Shown here in pieces: positions 1 through 8,107 of a DNA stretch of 17,388 nucleotides (its first letter is position 1; every line of letters begins with the position of its first letter). The DNA lies in assembly GCA_003498085.1 (NCBI GenBank), contig DNCM01000198.1, forward strand, positions 1 through 17,388, in the 5' to 3' direction. The translations under genes were made by a program, and so were the position numbers. Below the pieces are notes generated by a model. The model searched no databases. It saw only the letters and a program-made list of their open reading frames with translations, and was not told where the DNA came from. The DNA is from a bacterium. GTDB taxonomy: Bacteria > UBA9089 > UBA9088.

Positions 1-198
1 CTACATTTATAGTTTGAACTGAAGTAATCCCCATCAATATCCCTTCATAATTATATTATATCTCGGCATTTTTCAAAAAACTTTATTGTAAGACTCGGGA
101 TTTATCTAAGTATTTGAAGCCTTCAATTTCTTATCGCTGAATAATAGCTTAAATATAGAGTTTACACCAAAGACTACAGACTATCAAGCTATTTTTAC
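1..198. other. AT-rich left-edge intergenic region
   Basis: No supportable gene is seen here. The stretch is AT-rich and leads into the rdgB promoter. It holds a 13-base dyad at 114-126 (TTGAAG, one base, CTTCAA). On the minus strand there are two overlapping TATAAT hexamers (positions 50-60) and an ATG at 34-32 that opens a frame running off the window edge after 11 codons (MGITSVQTINV). That could be the start of a divergent gene, but it is too short to identify and its -10 spacing does not match the pattern of the other promoters. Confidence 0.4.
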
Positions 199-227
199 TA
201 GACAGAGCTTAGTCTTCACCATATAAT
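199..227 (+). promoter_or_regulatory. rdgB-nfo promoter, leaderless type
   Basis: A -35-like TAGACA at 199-204 and a perfect -10 TATAAT at 222-227 are separated by 17 bases. Only 7 bases lie between the -10 and the rdgB ATG at 235, so transcription should start at or beside the A of the start codon. No Shine-Dalgarno sequence fits. Assignment is by consensus match only. Confidence 0.7.
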
Positions 228-234
228 TTAGCCC

Positions 235-834
235 ATGAAACAGATTTTTCTTGGAACAACAAATCCCAACAAGGTCTCTGAGATAAAAGAGATATTGGAT
301 ATCCCCATCGATTTTATCCTCCCTTCCGACATCGGCATTATTACAAAACCAAAAGAGCATGGAAAAACAATCTACGAAAATGCAGTTCAAAAGGCATTGG
401 AATATGCAAAACTATCATCTCTACTGACAATGGCTGAAGATTCTGGTATTGAAATAGATGCTTTGGATGGAAGGCCTGGAGTCTTGTCCTCAAGGTTTGG
501 TGGAGATATACCGTATAAAGAAAAAAACGAGCTTATCCTCTCTTTAATGAAGGATGTTCCATATGAAAAAAGAAAAACAAGGTACAGGGCAGTTATTGCT
601 ATTGCATCTCCTGATGGCTTGATAAAAACAGAAGAAGGTATCGTTGAAGGGATGATTGCTTTTGAACAAAGGGGAAATAATGGTTTTGGCTATGACCCAA
701 TATTTTTCTATCCACCCTACAACAAGACATTTGGCGAGGTAGAAAGGGAAGATAAAAATAAAGTAAGCCACAGGGCAGAAGCACTAAGAAAGATAAAACC
801 ACTCCTTGAGAAACTACTAAAATGCCAAAAATAG
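235..834 (+). CDS. rdgB: XTP/dITP diphosphatase (RdgB/HAM1 family)
   Basis: Predicted cytosolic pyrophosphatase that hydrolyses non-canonical purine nucleotides (dITP, XTP) to the monophosphate plus PPi, keeping deaminated bases out of DNA. The 199 residues match the family's usual length. Visible hallmarks are the N-terminal nucleotide-binding motif TTNPNK (8-13), the acidic pair in AEDSGIEIDAL with catalytic Asp69, the RPG turn followed by SSRFGG (about 80-90), the FGYDPIF substrate loop and the C-terminal SHRAEAL helix. The ATG is preferred because the protein begins directly at the first beta-strand and the promoter lies 7 bases upstream. It overlaps nfo by 13 bases, so the two are almost certainly one operon: one enzyme cleans the nucleotide pool, the other repairs damaged DNA. 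Confidence 0.95.
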   Translation: MKQIFLGTTNPNKVSEIKEILDIPIDFILPSDIGIITKPKEHGKTIYENAVQKALEYAKLSSLLTMAEDSGIEIDALDGRPGVLSSRFGGDIPYKEKNELILSLMKDVPYEKRKTRYRAVIAIASPDGLIKTEEGIVEGMIAFEQRGNNGFGYDPIFFYPPYNKTFGEVEREDKNKVSHRAEALRKIKPLLEKLLKCQK

Positions 835-1658
835 GGGTCCATCTCTCATCGTTAGACCTTAATGAGATAGTAAATAAGGCAACATATCTTGGCTGTGAGA
901 CGATCCAGATATTCACGAGAAACCCAAAGTCTTGGGCAGGACCACCAAACCATTCTAAAAATGATATAAAAAAATTTAAAAAAAGCCTTAAGGAGAGGAA
1001 TATATCACCTAGTGCTATTCATGCTTCCTATCTTCCAAACCTTGCATCGCCTGACTCTTATTTACTTGAAAAGAGTATAAACAATATCATCTCCGAGCTT
1101 AAATGTGGAGATATACTTGGTGCAGAGTTCGTTGTCATCCATCCAGGAAGCCATAAAGGGCAGGGGAGTGAAATTGGAGTAAGAAATATAATCGGTTCAA
1201 TAAATGTTATATTTTCTTTTATAAAAAACCCTGTTTTGTTACTCCTTGAAACAACAGCCGCTGAGGGAAATGAGATTGGGACAATCGATGAAATTGCAAA
1301 GATAATTAGAGGTTGTGATGAAAAAGAAAGGCTTGGCATCTGTTTTGATACCTGCCATATATTTGCAGCAGGATGTGATATTGTAAATAACCTTGATGGT
1401 GTTTTGGAGGAATTTGATAAAAAGATAGGTCTTTCAAAGATAAAACTCATTCATCTTAACGACTCGAAATATGAATGTGGTTCAAAGAGGGATAGGCACC
1501 TTCATATCGGAGATGGTTTTATTGGAGAAGAAGGATTTGAAAGGATCCTTAACTGCCCATTTTTCTCTGACATTCCTGCAATACTGGAGACACCTAAAAA
1601 AGATGACTGGGACGATGTGAAAAATATTGGAATGGTAAGGAAATTGCTTAAGAATTGA
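822..1658 (+). CDS. nfo: Deoxyribonuclease IV (AP endonuclease, Nfo)
   Basis: Endonuclease IV cuts the DNA backbone 5' of abasic sites in base-excision repair, using three zinc ions in a TIM barrel. All nine expected metal ligands can be placed by comparison with the E. coli enzyme: His67, His107, Glu143, Asp176, His179, His211, Asp224, His226 and Glu256. Motifs include IFTRNPKSW near residue 30, VVIHPGSHKG, GICFDTCHIFAAG and HLNDSK. Length (278 residues) is normal. The ATG lies inside the end of rdgB (13-base overlap in another frame) with no Shine-Dalgarno site, suggesting translational coupling. The last codons carry the -35 element of the accC promoter. Confidence 0.96.
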   Translation: MPKIGVHLSSLDLNEIVNKATYLGCETIQIFTRNPKSWAGPPNHSKNDIKKFKKSLKERNISPSAIHASYLPNLASPDSYLLEKSINNIISELKCGDILGAEFVVIHPGSHKGQGSEIGVRNIIGSINVIFSFIKNPVLLLLETTAAEGNEIGTIDEIAKIIRGCDEKERLGICFDTCHIFAAGCDIVNNLDGVLEEFDKKIGLSKIKLIHLNDSKYECGSKRDRHLHIGDGFIGEEGFERILNCPFFSDIPAILETPKKDDWDDVKNIGMVRKLLKN

Positions 1659-1683
1659 TTTTTGGTATAACTCTTGATATAAT
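1655..1683 (+). promoter_or_regulatory. accC promoter, leaderless type
   Basis: TTGATT at 1655-1660, a 17-base spacer and a perfect TATAAT at 1678-1683. The -10 ends only 6 bases before the accC ATG at 1690. The -35 box overlaps the nfo stop codon (1656-1658). A normal start 6-8 bases past the -10 would fall on the start codon itself, leaving no room for a 5' leader. Confidence 0.75.
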
Positions 1684-1689
1684 AAACCT

Positions 1690-3018
1690 ATGTTTTCAAA
1701 GATTCTTATTGCAAATAGGGGAGAGATAGCGCTAAGGATAATAAGGGCTGCAAAGGAGATGGGGATAAAGACCGTTGCAATCCATTCTGAGGCAGACTCA
1801 ACATCACTTCACATATCATTTGCAGATGAAGTATTATGTATTGGGCCAGAAGAGCCACAAGAAAGTTATCTTTTGGCATCCCGTATAATCAGTGCCGCAG
1901 AGATAAGTGGTGCAGAAGCAATACATCCAGGATACGGCTTTTTATCAGAAAACCCTGATTTTGCTGAAGCTTGCCGCAAACACTCAATTACTTTTATTGG
2001 GCCAAATCCATCCAGTATCAGAAAGCTTGGTGATAAGATTGAGGCAAGGAAGCTTGCAAAAAAAATAGGCGTTCCTATCATCCAGGGTTCAACGAAGGCT
2101 ATATCTAGCTATGAAGAGGCAAAAAAGCAGGCAGAAAAAATAGGTTTTCCAATACTCATCAAGGCGGCAGCTGGTGGTGGTGGAAAGGGTATTAGAGTCA
2201 TAAATAATAAAGAAGTTTTTGAGGATGGAATAAAGATTGCCCAACAAGAGGCAAAAAATGCCTTTGGAAGCGATGAGGTCTATGTCGAAAAGTTCATAGA
2301 AAAGGCAAGGCATATAGAGATTCAGGTTCTTGTTGATAGTTTTGGAAATGCAGTTTCTCTCGGAGAAAGAGAATGTTCTATACAATTCAGGCACCAAAAA
2401 CTCATCGAAGAATCTCCGTCATCTATCATTGAAGAGGGATTAAGAAAGGATATGTCAAGGGCTGCAATCAAACTTGCGAAAGCAGCTGGCTATACAAATG
2501 CAGGAACAGTTGAATTTCTCGTTGATAGGAAAAAAAAGTTTTATTTTCTTGAGGTAAATTCAAGGATCCAGGTCGAACATCCAGTGACAGAGACAGTGAC
2601 AGGGATAGATATCGTGAAAGAGCAGATAAGGATTGCGGATGGAGAAAAACTCGGAATTCTTCAAAAAAATATCAGTATTTCTGGACATGCTATGGAGTTT
2701 AGGATAAATGCCCAGGATCCAGATAACAATTTTGCACCATCACCTGGAAGGATCACTGGACTTCACATTCCAGGCGGGATAGGTGTTCGGGTTGATACCC
2801 ACATCTATGCAGACTATGAAGTTCCTCCATATTATGACAGCCTACTTGCAAAACTTATTATCTATGGAAGGAATAGAGACGAGGTTTTGATCAGGGCAAA
2901 AAGGGCATTGGAGGAGTTCGTCATTGAAGGGATAAAGACAACAATTCCATTCCATCTAAAAATGCTCTCCGATGAATCCTTCAAAAAGGGAAATATCCAT
3001 ACCCAGTTTTTAGGGTGA
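1690..3018 (+). CDS. accC: Acetyl-CoA carboxylase, biotin carboxylase subunit
   Basis: ATP-grasp enzyme that carboxylates biotin on the carrier protein AccB, the first half-reaction of malonyl-CoA synthesis. At 442 residues it has the three classic parts: N-terminal KILIANRGEIALRI Rossmann-like domain, ATP-grasp domain with the glycine loop GGGGKGIR (162-169), and C-terminal lid domain (VPPYYDSLLAKLI). The catalytic stretch EVNSRIQVEHPVTE (288-301) is intact, with Glu288, Asn290, Arg292 and Glu296 at the same numbers as in E. coli. One oddity is QFRHQK (232-237), where family members normally have QRRHQK, so a conserved Arg is Phe. No accB lies beside it. A subunit of pyruvate or propionyl-CoA carboxylase is possible, but a stand-alone AccC is the simplest reading. 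It overlaps the next gene by 4 bases. Confidence 0.92.
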   Translation: MFSKILIANRGEIALRIIRAAKEMGIKTVAIHSEADSTSLHISFADEVLCIGPEEPQESYLLASRIISAAEISGAEAIHPGYGFLSENPDFAEACRKHSITFIGPNPSSIRKLGDKIEARKLAKKIGVPIIQGSTKAISSYEEAKKQAEKIGFPILIKAAAGGGGKGIRVINNKEVFEDGIKIAQQEAKNAFGSDEVYVEKFIEKARHIEIQVLVDSFGNAVSLGERECSIQFRHQKLIEESPSSIIEEGLRKDMSRAAIKLAKAAGYTNAGTVEFLVDRKKKFYFLEVNSRIQVEHPVTETVTGIDIVKEQIRIADGEKLGILQKNISISGHAMEFRINAQDPDNNFAPSPGRITGLHIPGGIGVRVDTHIYADYEVPPYYDSLLAKLIIYGRNRDEVLIRAKRALEEFVIEGIKTTIPFHLKMLSDESFKKGNIHTQFLG

Positions 3019-3986
3019 GAATTCTTGTTGTAAGGAATGACGGACTCGGAGATCTAATCCTTACTCTCCCTTCTATATCTTGGTTAAGGAAGGAAAGCCC
3101 TGGTTCTCAAATAACGGTTTTGGTTTCAAGCAAAACAAAGGATATCCTTTGGAACAATAAGGATATAGATGAAGTAATGATAGATCACAAGGAGAATGTC
3201 CTTTCCCTTGCAAGGAGATTAAAACAAAAGAGATTCGATGTTTCATATGTTCTTTTTCCAAGCTTAAGGAATAGCCTCGCCTGTTTTCTTGCAAAAATTC
3301 CATCGAGAGTTGGGACAGGCTATAAGGCTTCCGGTATTTTTTTTAATAAAAAGATGTTTATCCATAGAACGAAGGTCATCCATCATGAGTCAGAATATTG
3401 CCTAAAAATAGTAGGTTGCCATAATCCTTCCATAGAAACACCATGTATCCATGTAAAGGACGAAGATAGGGAGTATGCAAGAGGTCTTCTTTCTGGGGAA
3501 AATGCAGATTTTGATTTTTTGGTTGGGGTTCATCCTGGGTCAAGATCAAGTCTAAATTTAGGACCAAATAATTATGCAAAATTAATTGATCTACTGTTTG
3601 AAAAACATAAGATAAGGGCAGTTATTACAGGAAGTAAAGACGATAGGGAAACAATAGATGAAGTTTTTTCAAATATAAAGACAAACCCTATAAACCTCTA
3701 TGGAAAAACAGACCTATCCCAGTTAATCGGTCTATTTTCATTCTATAAAATATTCATTGGAGGGGCTACAGGGCCAATGCATCTTGCATCATCGCTTGGC
3801 ATAAAAACAATTGCCCTATTTCCACCAATTATTTCTCAAAGTAAAGAGAAGTGGCACCCTTTGGGAGACTATATTGCTATTACTCCAGACATAGATTGCA
3901 AGAAGAAAATATGCACAAAAAGATGCAAAGATTACAACTGCATGGATAAAATAGAGCTTGATAGGATTTTAAAGATCATTCATTAA
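3015..3986 (+). CDS. Glycosyltransferase family 9 (heptosyltransferase-like)
   Basis: Resembles ADP-heptose:LPS heptosyltransferases (WaaC/WaaF/WaaQ group), GT-B enzymes at the inner membrane that build the lipopolysaccharide inner core. Evidence: N-terminal MRILVVRNDGLGDLILTLPS, the donor-site motif VHPGSR near 173, GGATGPMHLASSLG in the C-terminal domain, and a terminal cysteine cluster (CKKKICTKRCKDYNC) that is common in this family. The 323 residues are usual. The start is GTG at 3015, overlapping the accC stop (GTGA), so it is probably coupled to accC. A heptose-pathway kinase lies convergently next door, which supports heptose as substrate. The exact acceptor cannot be read from sequence. 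Confidence 0.85.
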   Translation: MRILVVRNDGLGDLILTLPSISWLRKESPGSQITVLVSSKTKDILWNNKDIDEVMIDHKENVLSLARRLKQKRFDVSYVLFPSLRNSLACFLAKIPSRVGTGYKASGIFFNKKMFIHRTKVIHHESEYCLKIVGCHNPSIETPCIHVKDEDREYARGLLSGENADFDFLVGVHPGSRSSLNLGPNNYAKLIDLLFEKHKIRAVITGSKDDRETIDEVFSNIKTNPINLYGKTDLSQLIGLFSFYKIFIGGATGPMHLASSLGIKTIALFPPIISQSKEKWHPLGDYIAITPDIDCKKKICTKRCKDYNCMDKIELDRILKIIH

Positions 3987-4960
3987 ACTTTATCATTCTT
4001 TATCGTCTCCAATAATTCTTCTTGAGTAACAATTGCTGTCCCTATTTTCCCAACAACAATCCCTGCACCATAGTTTGCAAGGCGTGCAACATCAACTATA
4101 TCAACACCTACGCCAAGGCCAAGGGCTAAGATCGCAACGACCGTATCGCCAGCACCAGTTACATCATAAACTTCCTTTGCCTTCGTTGGGATATGTGAAA
4201 GTTCACCATCTCTTGTTAAAACCGACATCCCTTCCTCTCCCCTTGTTGTGATTACAGCCAGACATTCAAGCCTCCTTATGATTGCCTCCATACAGGCTTT
4301 AAGGGATGCCTCATCCTTAATCATAATTCCAGTGAGGTCTTGAGCTTCAAAGTGATTTGGTGTTATGTATGAAACACCTTTATAATAGCCAAAATTTCCT
4401 ATCTTTGGATCAACAATGGTAATAACATCATGTTTTTTTGCCAAAGGGATGAGCTCCTCAAGTAGCCTTTGGTTGATAACACCCTTACCATAGTCTGATA
4501 TGACTATTGTCTTCACACTAGTAATCACCTTCTTGATATAATCTAGTAACTGCCCTGTAATCCTTTCATCGACTATCTCTTGTTTTTCCTTATCAATTCT
4601 AATCATCTGCTGTGAACGGACAACTATCCTTGTCTTTAGAGTTGTTGGTCTTGTTTTGTCAACTATGAGTCCTTCTGTACTTATTCCTTTATGAGATAGA
4701 CTATCTATTAACCTTTTTCCTTCATTATCATCACCAATCACACCAGAAACATAAACACATCCACCAAGACTATGGATGTTTGCAACAACATTTGCCGCAC
4801 CTCCTGGATGGAATGTCTCACCAGTTATATCTACAACAGGAACAGGTGCCTCAGGTGATATTCTACGAACATTCCCCCATATAAATTCATCAACCATCAA
4901 GTCCCCAACAACAAGGACTGGTTCTAGGTTGTTAAATACTTTTTCAAATATGTTATTCAT
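3983..4960 (-). CDS. rfaE1: D-glycero-beta-D-manno-heptose-7-phosphate kinase (RfaE1/HldA)
   Basis: PfkB-family kinase that phosphorylates heptose-7-phosphate at C1 on the way to ADP-heptose for LPS. Diagnostic sequences: VVGDLMVDEFIWGNVRRISPE at the N-terminus (HldE/RfaE1 signature), sugar-binding HPGGAANVVAN (51-61), DPK near 184, TPNHFEAQ near 200 and the catalytic GAGDT (269-273, base Asp272). At 325 residues it is the kinase only. The nucleotidyltransferase half found in bifunctional HldE is absent, so a separate rfaE2/hldC should exist elsewhere. Its stop codon shares the palindrome TTAA (3983-3986) with the stop of the convergent glycosyltransferase gene. It has its own leaderless-type promoter, 41 bases downstream of the thrS stop. 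Confidence 0.92.
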   Translation of the reverse strand: MNNIFEKVFNNLEPVLVVGDLMVDEFIWGNVRRISPEAPVPVVDITGETFHPGGAANVVANIHSLGGCVYVSGVIGDDNEGKRLIDSLSHKGISTEGLIVDKTRPTTLKTRIVVRSQQMIRIDKEKQEIVDERITGQLLDYIKKVITSVKTIVISDYGKGVINQRLLEELIPLAKKHDVITIVDPKIGNFGYYKGVSYITPNHFEAQDLTGIMIKDEASLKACMEAIIRRLECLAVITTRGEEGMSVLTRDGELSHIPTKAKEVYDVTGAGDTVVAILALGLGVGVDIVDVARLANYGAGIVVGKIGTAIVTQEELLETIKNDKV

Positions 4961-4968
4961 AGATATCC

Positions 4969-4998
4969 AGTATATATCTAAATATAAATGGTTTGCAA
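4969..4998 (-). promoter_or_regulatory. rfaE1 promoter, leaderless type
   Basis: Reading the minus strand: TTGCAA (4998-4993), an 18-base spacer, TATACT (4974-4969), then 8 bases to the ATG at 4960. The -10 is one mismatch from consensus and the -35 two. It lies in the short thrS-rfaE1 gap, so rfaE1 may be transcribed both alone and from read-through. Confidence 0.6.
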
Positions 4999-5001
4999 CT
5001 T

Positions 5002-6702
5002 TTAAATACTCAATTTTTCTCTAATCTCATCCTTTAGATTTTTGATAAAATCATCAATCCCATAAGGGCCTATATCACCTTTTGATCTATGCCTTATACT
5101 TATTTTTTCTTGTTCTTCCTCCTTTTTTCCAATGATTATCATATATGGAATCTTAAGCTCCTGTGCATCTTTTATCTTCCTTTGTAGTTTCTCAGATCTA
5201 CTATCTAGTTCTGTTCTTATCCCTTCAGAGATAAATATTCTCTCTACATTTTTTGCATAATTGAGCTGGTTGTCTGTTATTGGAAGGATGATTACCTGAG
5301 TTGGAGAAAGCCATAGAGGGAATTTTCCTGCATAATGTTCAACGAGACATCCAATAAATCTTTCTAGAGAACCTAAAACTACCCTATGAATCATGACTGG
5401 TCGATATTTTCTCCCATCATCTCCAATGTAAGATAAGTCAAATCTATCTGGAAGATTGAAATCAACTTGTATTGTAGGACCCTGCCATGCTCTATTTAAG
5501 GCATCCAAAAGCTTTATATCTATCTTTGGCCCATAGAATACACCTGCACCAGGATCTATTGAAAAATTAAGCCCTTGCTCCTCCAAGACCCCTTTTAAAG
5601 CATCAGTTGCTAAATCCCAAATTTCATCCTCTCCAACATATTTTTCTGGTTTTGTTGAAAGGTATATCTCATATTCATTAAATCCAAACCTAGAAAGCAT
5701 ATCAAAGGCAAATCTGCAAACCTCTTCTATTTCATTTTTAAGCTGGCTTTCGTTGCAAAATATATGGGCATCATCCTGGGTGAACCCCCTGACCCTTAAA
5801 AGTCCATGCAAAACCCCCGATCTTTCATATCTATAGACTGTCCCAAGCTCAAAATATCTTATTGGAAGGTCTTTATAGCTTCTCATCTTACTTTTGTAGA
5901 TCATAATATGACCGGGGCAATTCATTGGCTTAAGAACATAGTTTTCCTCCTCCTTCTCAATAAAATATATATTCTCTCGATAGTAATCGCAATGTCCAGA
6001 TTGCTCCCACAATTCAATTTTTCCAATATGTGGTGTTGTAAGCTCAAAATAACCTCTGTTTTTATGCTCTTTCTTTAAAAACCAAATTATCTCATCCCTT
6101 AAAATATTTCCCTTTGGATGCCAGAATGCGAGGCCACCTCCAACTTCATCGTATATTTCAAATAACCCAAGTTGTGGTCCCAAAATCCTATGGTCTCTTT
6201 TTTTTGCTTCCTCTTGTTTTTTGAGATAATCATCAAGCTCCTCTTTACTTTCAAATGAAATTCCATATATCCTTGTAAGCATTGGGTTTTTTTCATCTCC
6301 CCTCCAATAGGCACCTGCGATTTTCAATAATTTAAATGCCTTAACCTGGCCTGTTCTTTCAATATGCGGGCCCTTGCAAAGGTCGGTGAAACTACCATTT
6401 TTATAAAAAGAAACATGTTCATCATCTATTTCATCCAATATCTCAAGTTTATATGTCTGCCTCTCTAAGAACTTTCTTGCTTCATCAATATTCATAACAA
6501 TTTTTTCAAACCTTTGATCTTCATCTATGATTTTTCTCATCTCATCTTCTATCTTTGGCAGGTCTTCGTCTTGTATCTTACAGTCAAAGTCATAGTAGAA
6601 TCCTTCAGCAATCGCAGGACCAATCCCAAGTTTTATATCTCCAAATATTCTGCAAACAGCGGATGCCATTATATGCGATGTAGAATGCCAAAACTCTTCC
6701 AT
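5002..6702 (-). CDS. thrS: Threonyl-tRNA synthetase lacking the TGS domain
   Basis: Class II aminoacyl-tRNA synthetase that charges tRNA-Thr. The 566 residues are roughly 75 fewer than the E. coli enzyme because the N-terminal TGS domain is missing. The protein begins right at the editing domain. Editing-site residues are all present: His6 and His10 in HSTSH, Cys109 and His113 in CKGPH. The catalytic core has the three zinc ligands of the family, Cys in MNCPGH, His in VLHGLLRVRGFTQDD and His in MIHRVVLGS. The C-terminal anticodon-binding domain follows (LPITDNQL to the end). The short start is real: an in-frame TAA lies 11 codons upstream and a consensus promoter sits 9 bases before the ATG. 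TGS-less ThrRS is known from some other bacteria such as Campylobacter. Confidence 0.95.
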   Translation of the reverse strand: MEEFWHSTSHIMASAVCRIFGDIKLGIGPAIAEGFYYDFDCKIQDEDLPKIEDEMRKIIDEDQRFEKIVMNIDEARKFLERQTYKLEILDEIDDEHVSFYKNGSFTDLCKGPHIERTGQVKAFKLLKIAGAYWRGDEKNPMLTRIYGISFESKEELDDYLKKQEEAKKRDHRILGPQLGLFEIYDEVGGGLAFWHPKGNILRDEIIWFLKKEHKNRGYFELTTPHIGKIELWEQSGHCDYYRENIYFIEKEEENYVLKPMNCPGHIMIYKSKMRSYKDLPIRYFELGTVYRYERSGVLHGLLRVRGFTQDDAHIFCNESQLKNEIEEVCRFAFDMLSRFGFNEYEIYLSTKPEKYVGEDEIWDLATDALKGVLEEQGLNFSIDPGAGVFYGPKIDIKLLDALNRAWQGPTIQVDFNLPDRFDLSYIGDDGRKYRPVMIHRVVLGSLERFIGCLVEHYAGKFPLWLSPTQVIILPITDNQLNYAKNVERIFISEGIRTELDSRSEKLQRKIKDAQELKIPYMIIIGKKEEEQEKISIRHRSKGDIGPYGIDDFIKNLKDEIREKLSI

Positions 6703-6711
6703 TAGAGAAAA

Positions 6712-6740
6712 AATATACTTTTTTTAACTTAGAATGTCAA
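6712..6740 (-). promoter_or_regulatory. thrS promoter, leaderless type
   Basis: On the minus strand: perfect TTGACA (6740-6735), a 17-base spacer, TATATT (6717-6712), then 9 bases to the ATG at 6702. With so short a leader there is no room for a T-box or a ThrS-type operator hairpin, the usual controls of this gene in other bacteria. Confidence 0.75.
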
Positions 6741-6782
6741 GATAAGGGTAAAAATTATTTTGATTAGGGGTTTTGTTAAGAA

Positions 6783-8069
6783 TTACTTCTTTTTGGTTCT
6801 AAACTTTCCTCCACCTAAAGCTATAACTTTATCGTCTCTATCCACTGCAGTTATAAACCATCTGTATTCAGTGTTAGGTTTCAACGGCATTTTTACCTCT
6901 GTACCTACCCCTCCTTCTGGCACATAACCATAGACAATAGATGTTATATTTCCTGGGATAGCAACAGACCATACAGGCCCTCCTTCTTTCTCTCCAACTG
7001 TAATCTTATAAAAATGGGTGCCTTTTACATGCGGCCAGCTAAATTCAGGCTGTAGGTCAACGATCTCGCCATCTGGAAGGGTATCTGGAATTATATCGAA
7101 TATAAATCCAGGAGCATAGACTGATGGTGTTGGGATAGGTAGTTTTTCTTCTTTTACTTGTGGTATTTGCTCCCTACTAAGCTCTTGTTCTCTTAATATT
7201 GCATCGAGTTCCTTTCTTTCAAGGACTACGAATTTTCCTGTTTTTACCAATTCTGTAGTTAAGACATCGGACAATTCATTACCTACTCCAGGAACACCTG
7301 GTTTTACTTCAAAGGAAGAGACAGCGATACGCTTCTTTAGAACAATCTTTCGTGCATCTTTTGTAAGTCGGCAAATATCTCCCCTTTTTACCCTGTCTAT
7401 ATCACCCTCTATGAGCTCACCTATTGAATACTTCTCCTTAACATCTACGATATTTAAACTACCGATCTTTTCTTCTTCAATACCTAGTATTTGGCCAGTC
7501 TCTGGATCAATAAGTCTTTCTCCTACACAATATATATCCATAATAGTATTTATTTCTACATCTTCTTTACTCCCTGCGTTAATAGTCATCTTACCATCTT
7601 TGATTCTAACAACTCTTGCTTGCCATAAAACAGATTCTTGATTTTTTATAATAAAATCAATTGCCTCTCCTATACAATCCCTTAAAGCTTGGCCAAGAGG
7701 TGTCTTTGATTCCATAGCACCGCCAAGAACTAATCCTCCTTCGGTTATTCCAGTCAGAGCAAGGCCTACTTTACGAGGTTTTTTCTCGATGTTTGTTGCA
7801 GCGATTACCTCGCCGGATGATGTATCATAAATCCGAAGGTCTATAGCAATATATGCTTGCGTTACCTTTGCACCAGCACCAATTCCAAATGGCAATTTAA
7901 TACCCAATGCCCCTCCTTCTCTTATTTTCTCTTCAAATCCTGTTACTACTCCACGGATAAGGATTTGGGCTCCTAATAATTCACCAATCCTTGCCGCCGT
8001 TTCTTGAGTAACACGGGTTTGACAGAAGGCACTTAAACCTATAACTAAAAACATTAAAAATTTCCTCAT
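6783..8069 (-). CDS. CsgG/HfaB-family outer-membrane protein with circularly permuted domain order
   Basis: Recognised as CsgG-related, but its halves are swapped. After a signal peptide (MRKFLMFLVIGLSAFC, no good lipobox), residues 21-143 match the C-terminal half of CsgG (ETAARIGELLGAQ, then the glycine-rich barrel hairpins around 52-70 and 98-120). Residues 148-235 form a small FlgT-C-like domain that usually follows CsgG (INAGSK, LIDPETGQILG). Residues 245-303 match the N-terminal half (KKRIAVSSFEVKPG, LTTELVKTGKFVVLERKEL). Residues about 318-428 look like a fibronectin-III/Ig-like domain. A stop codon immediately precedes the ATG and a consensus promoter sits 9 bases upstream, so no missing N-terminal half is hidden there. 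CsgG proteins form outer-membrane export pores, but whether this one does is inference. It is divergent from the secreted FG-GAP/PorV operon. Confidence 0.75.
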   Translation of the reverse strand: MRKFLMFLVIGLSAFCQTRVTQETAARIGELLGAQILIRGVVTGFEEKIREGGALGIKLPFGIGAGAKVTQAYIAIDLRIYDTSSGEVIAATNIEKKPRKVGLALTGITEGGLVLGGAMESKTPLGQALRDCIGEAIDFIIKNQESVLWQARVVRIKDGKMTINAGSKEDVEINTIMDIYCVGERLIDPETGQILGIEEEKIGSLNIVDVKEKYSIGELIEGDIDRVKRGDICRLTKDARKIVLKKRIAVSSFEVKPGVPGVGNELSDVLTTELVKTGKFVVLERKELDAILREQELSREQIPQVKEEKLPIPTPSVYAPGFIFDIIPDTLPDGEIVDLQPEFSWPHVKGTHFYKITVGEKEGGPVWSVAIPGNITSIVYGYVPEGGVGTEVKMPLKPNTEYRWFITAVDRDDKVIALGGGKFRTKKK

Positions 8070-8078
8070 TTACTATAA

Positions 8079-8107
8079 ATTATCAATTAAATCCCCAATA
8101 TTGTCAA
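8079..8107 (-). promoter_or_regulatory. Promoter of the CsgG-like gene, leaderless type
   Basis: On the minus strand: perfect TTGACA (8107-8102), a 17-base spacer, GATAAT (8084-8079), then 9 bases to the ATG at 8069. This fixes the start of the permuted protein and argues against a longer upstream reading frame. Confidence 0.72.

Noticed and set aside
1..34. Start of a divergent minus-strand gene (MGITSVQTINV)
   Set aside because: Only 11 codons are inside the window, the peptide is not recognisable, and its -10 spacing (15 bases) differs from the other promoters.
114..126. TTGAAG-C-CTTCAA dyad as an operator or terminator
   Set aside because: It is short, about 70 bases from the rdgB -35, has no T-run and no second copy in the window.
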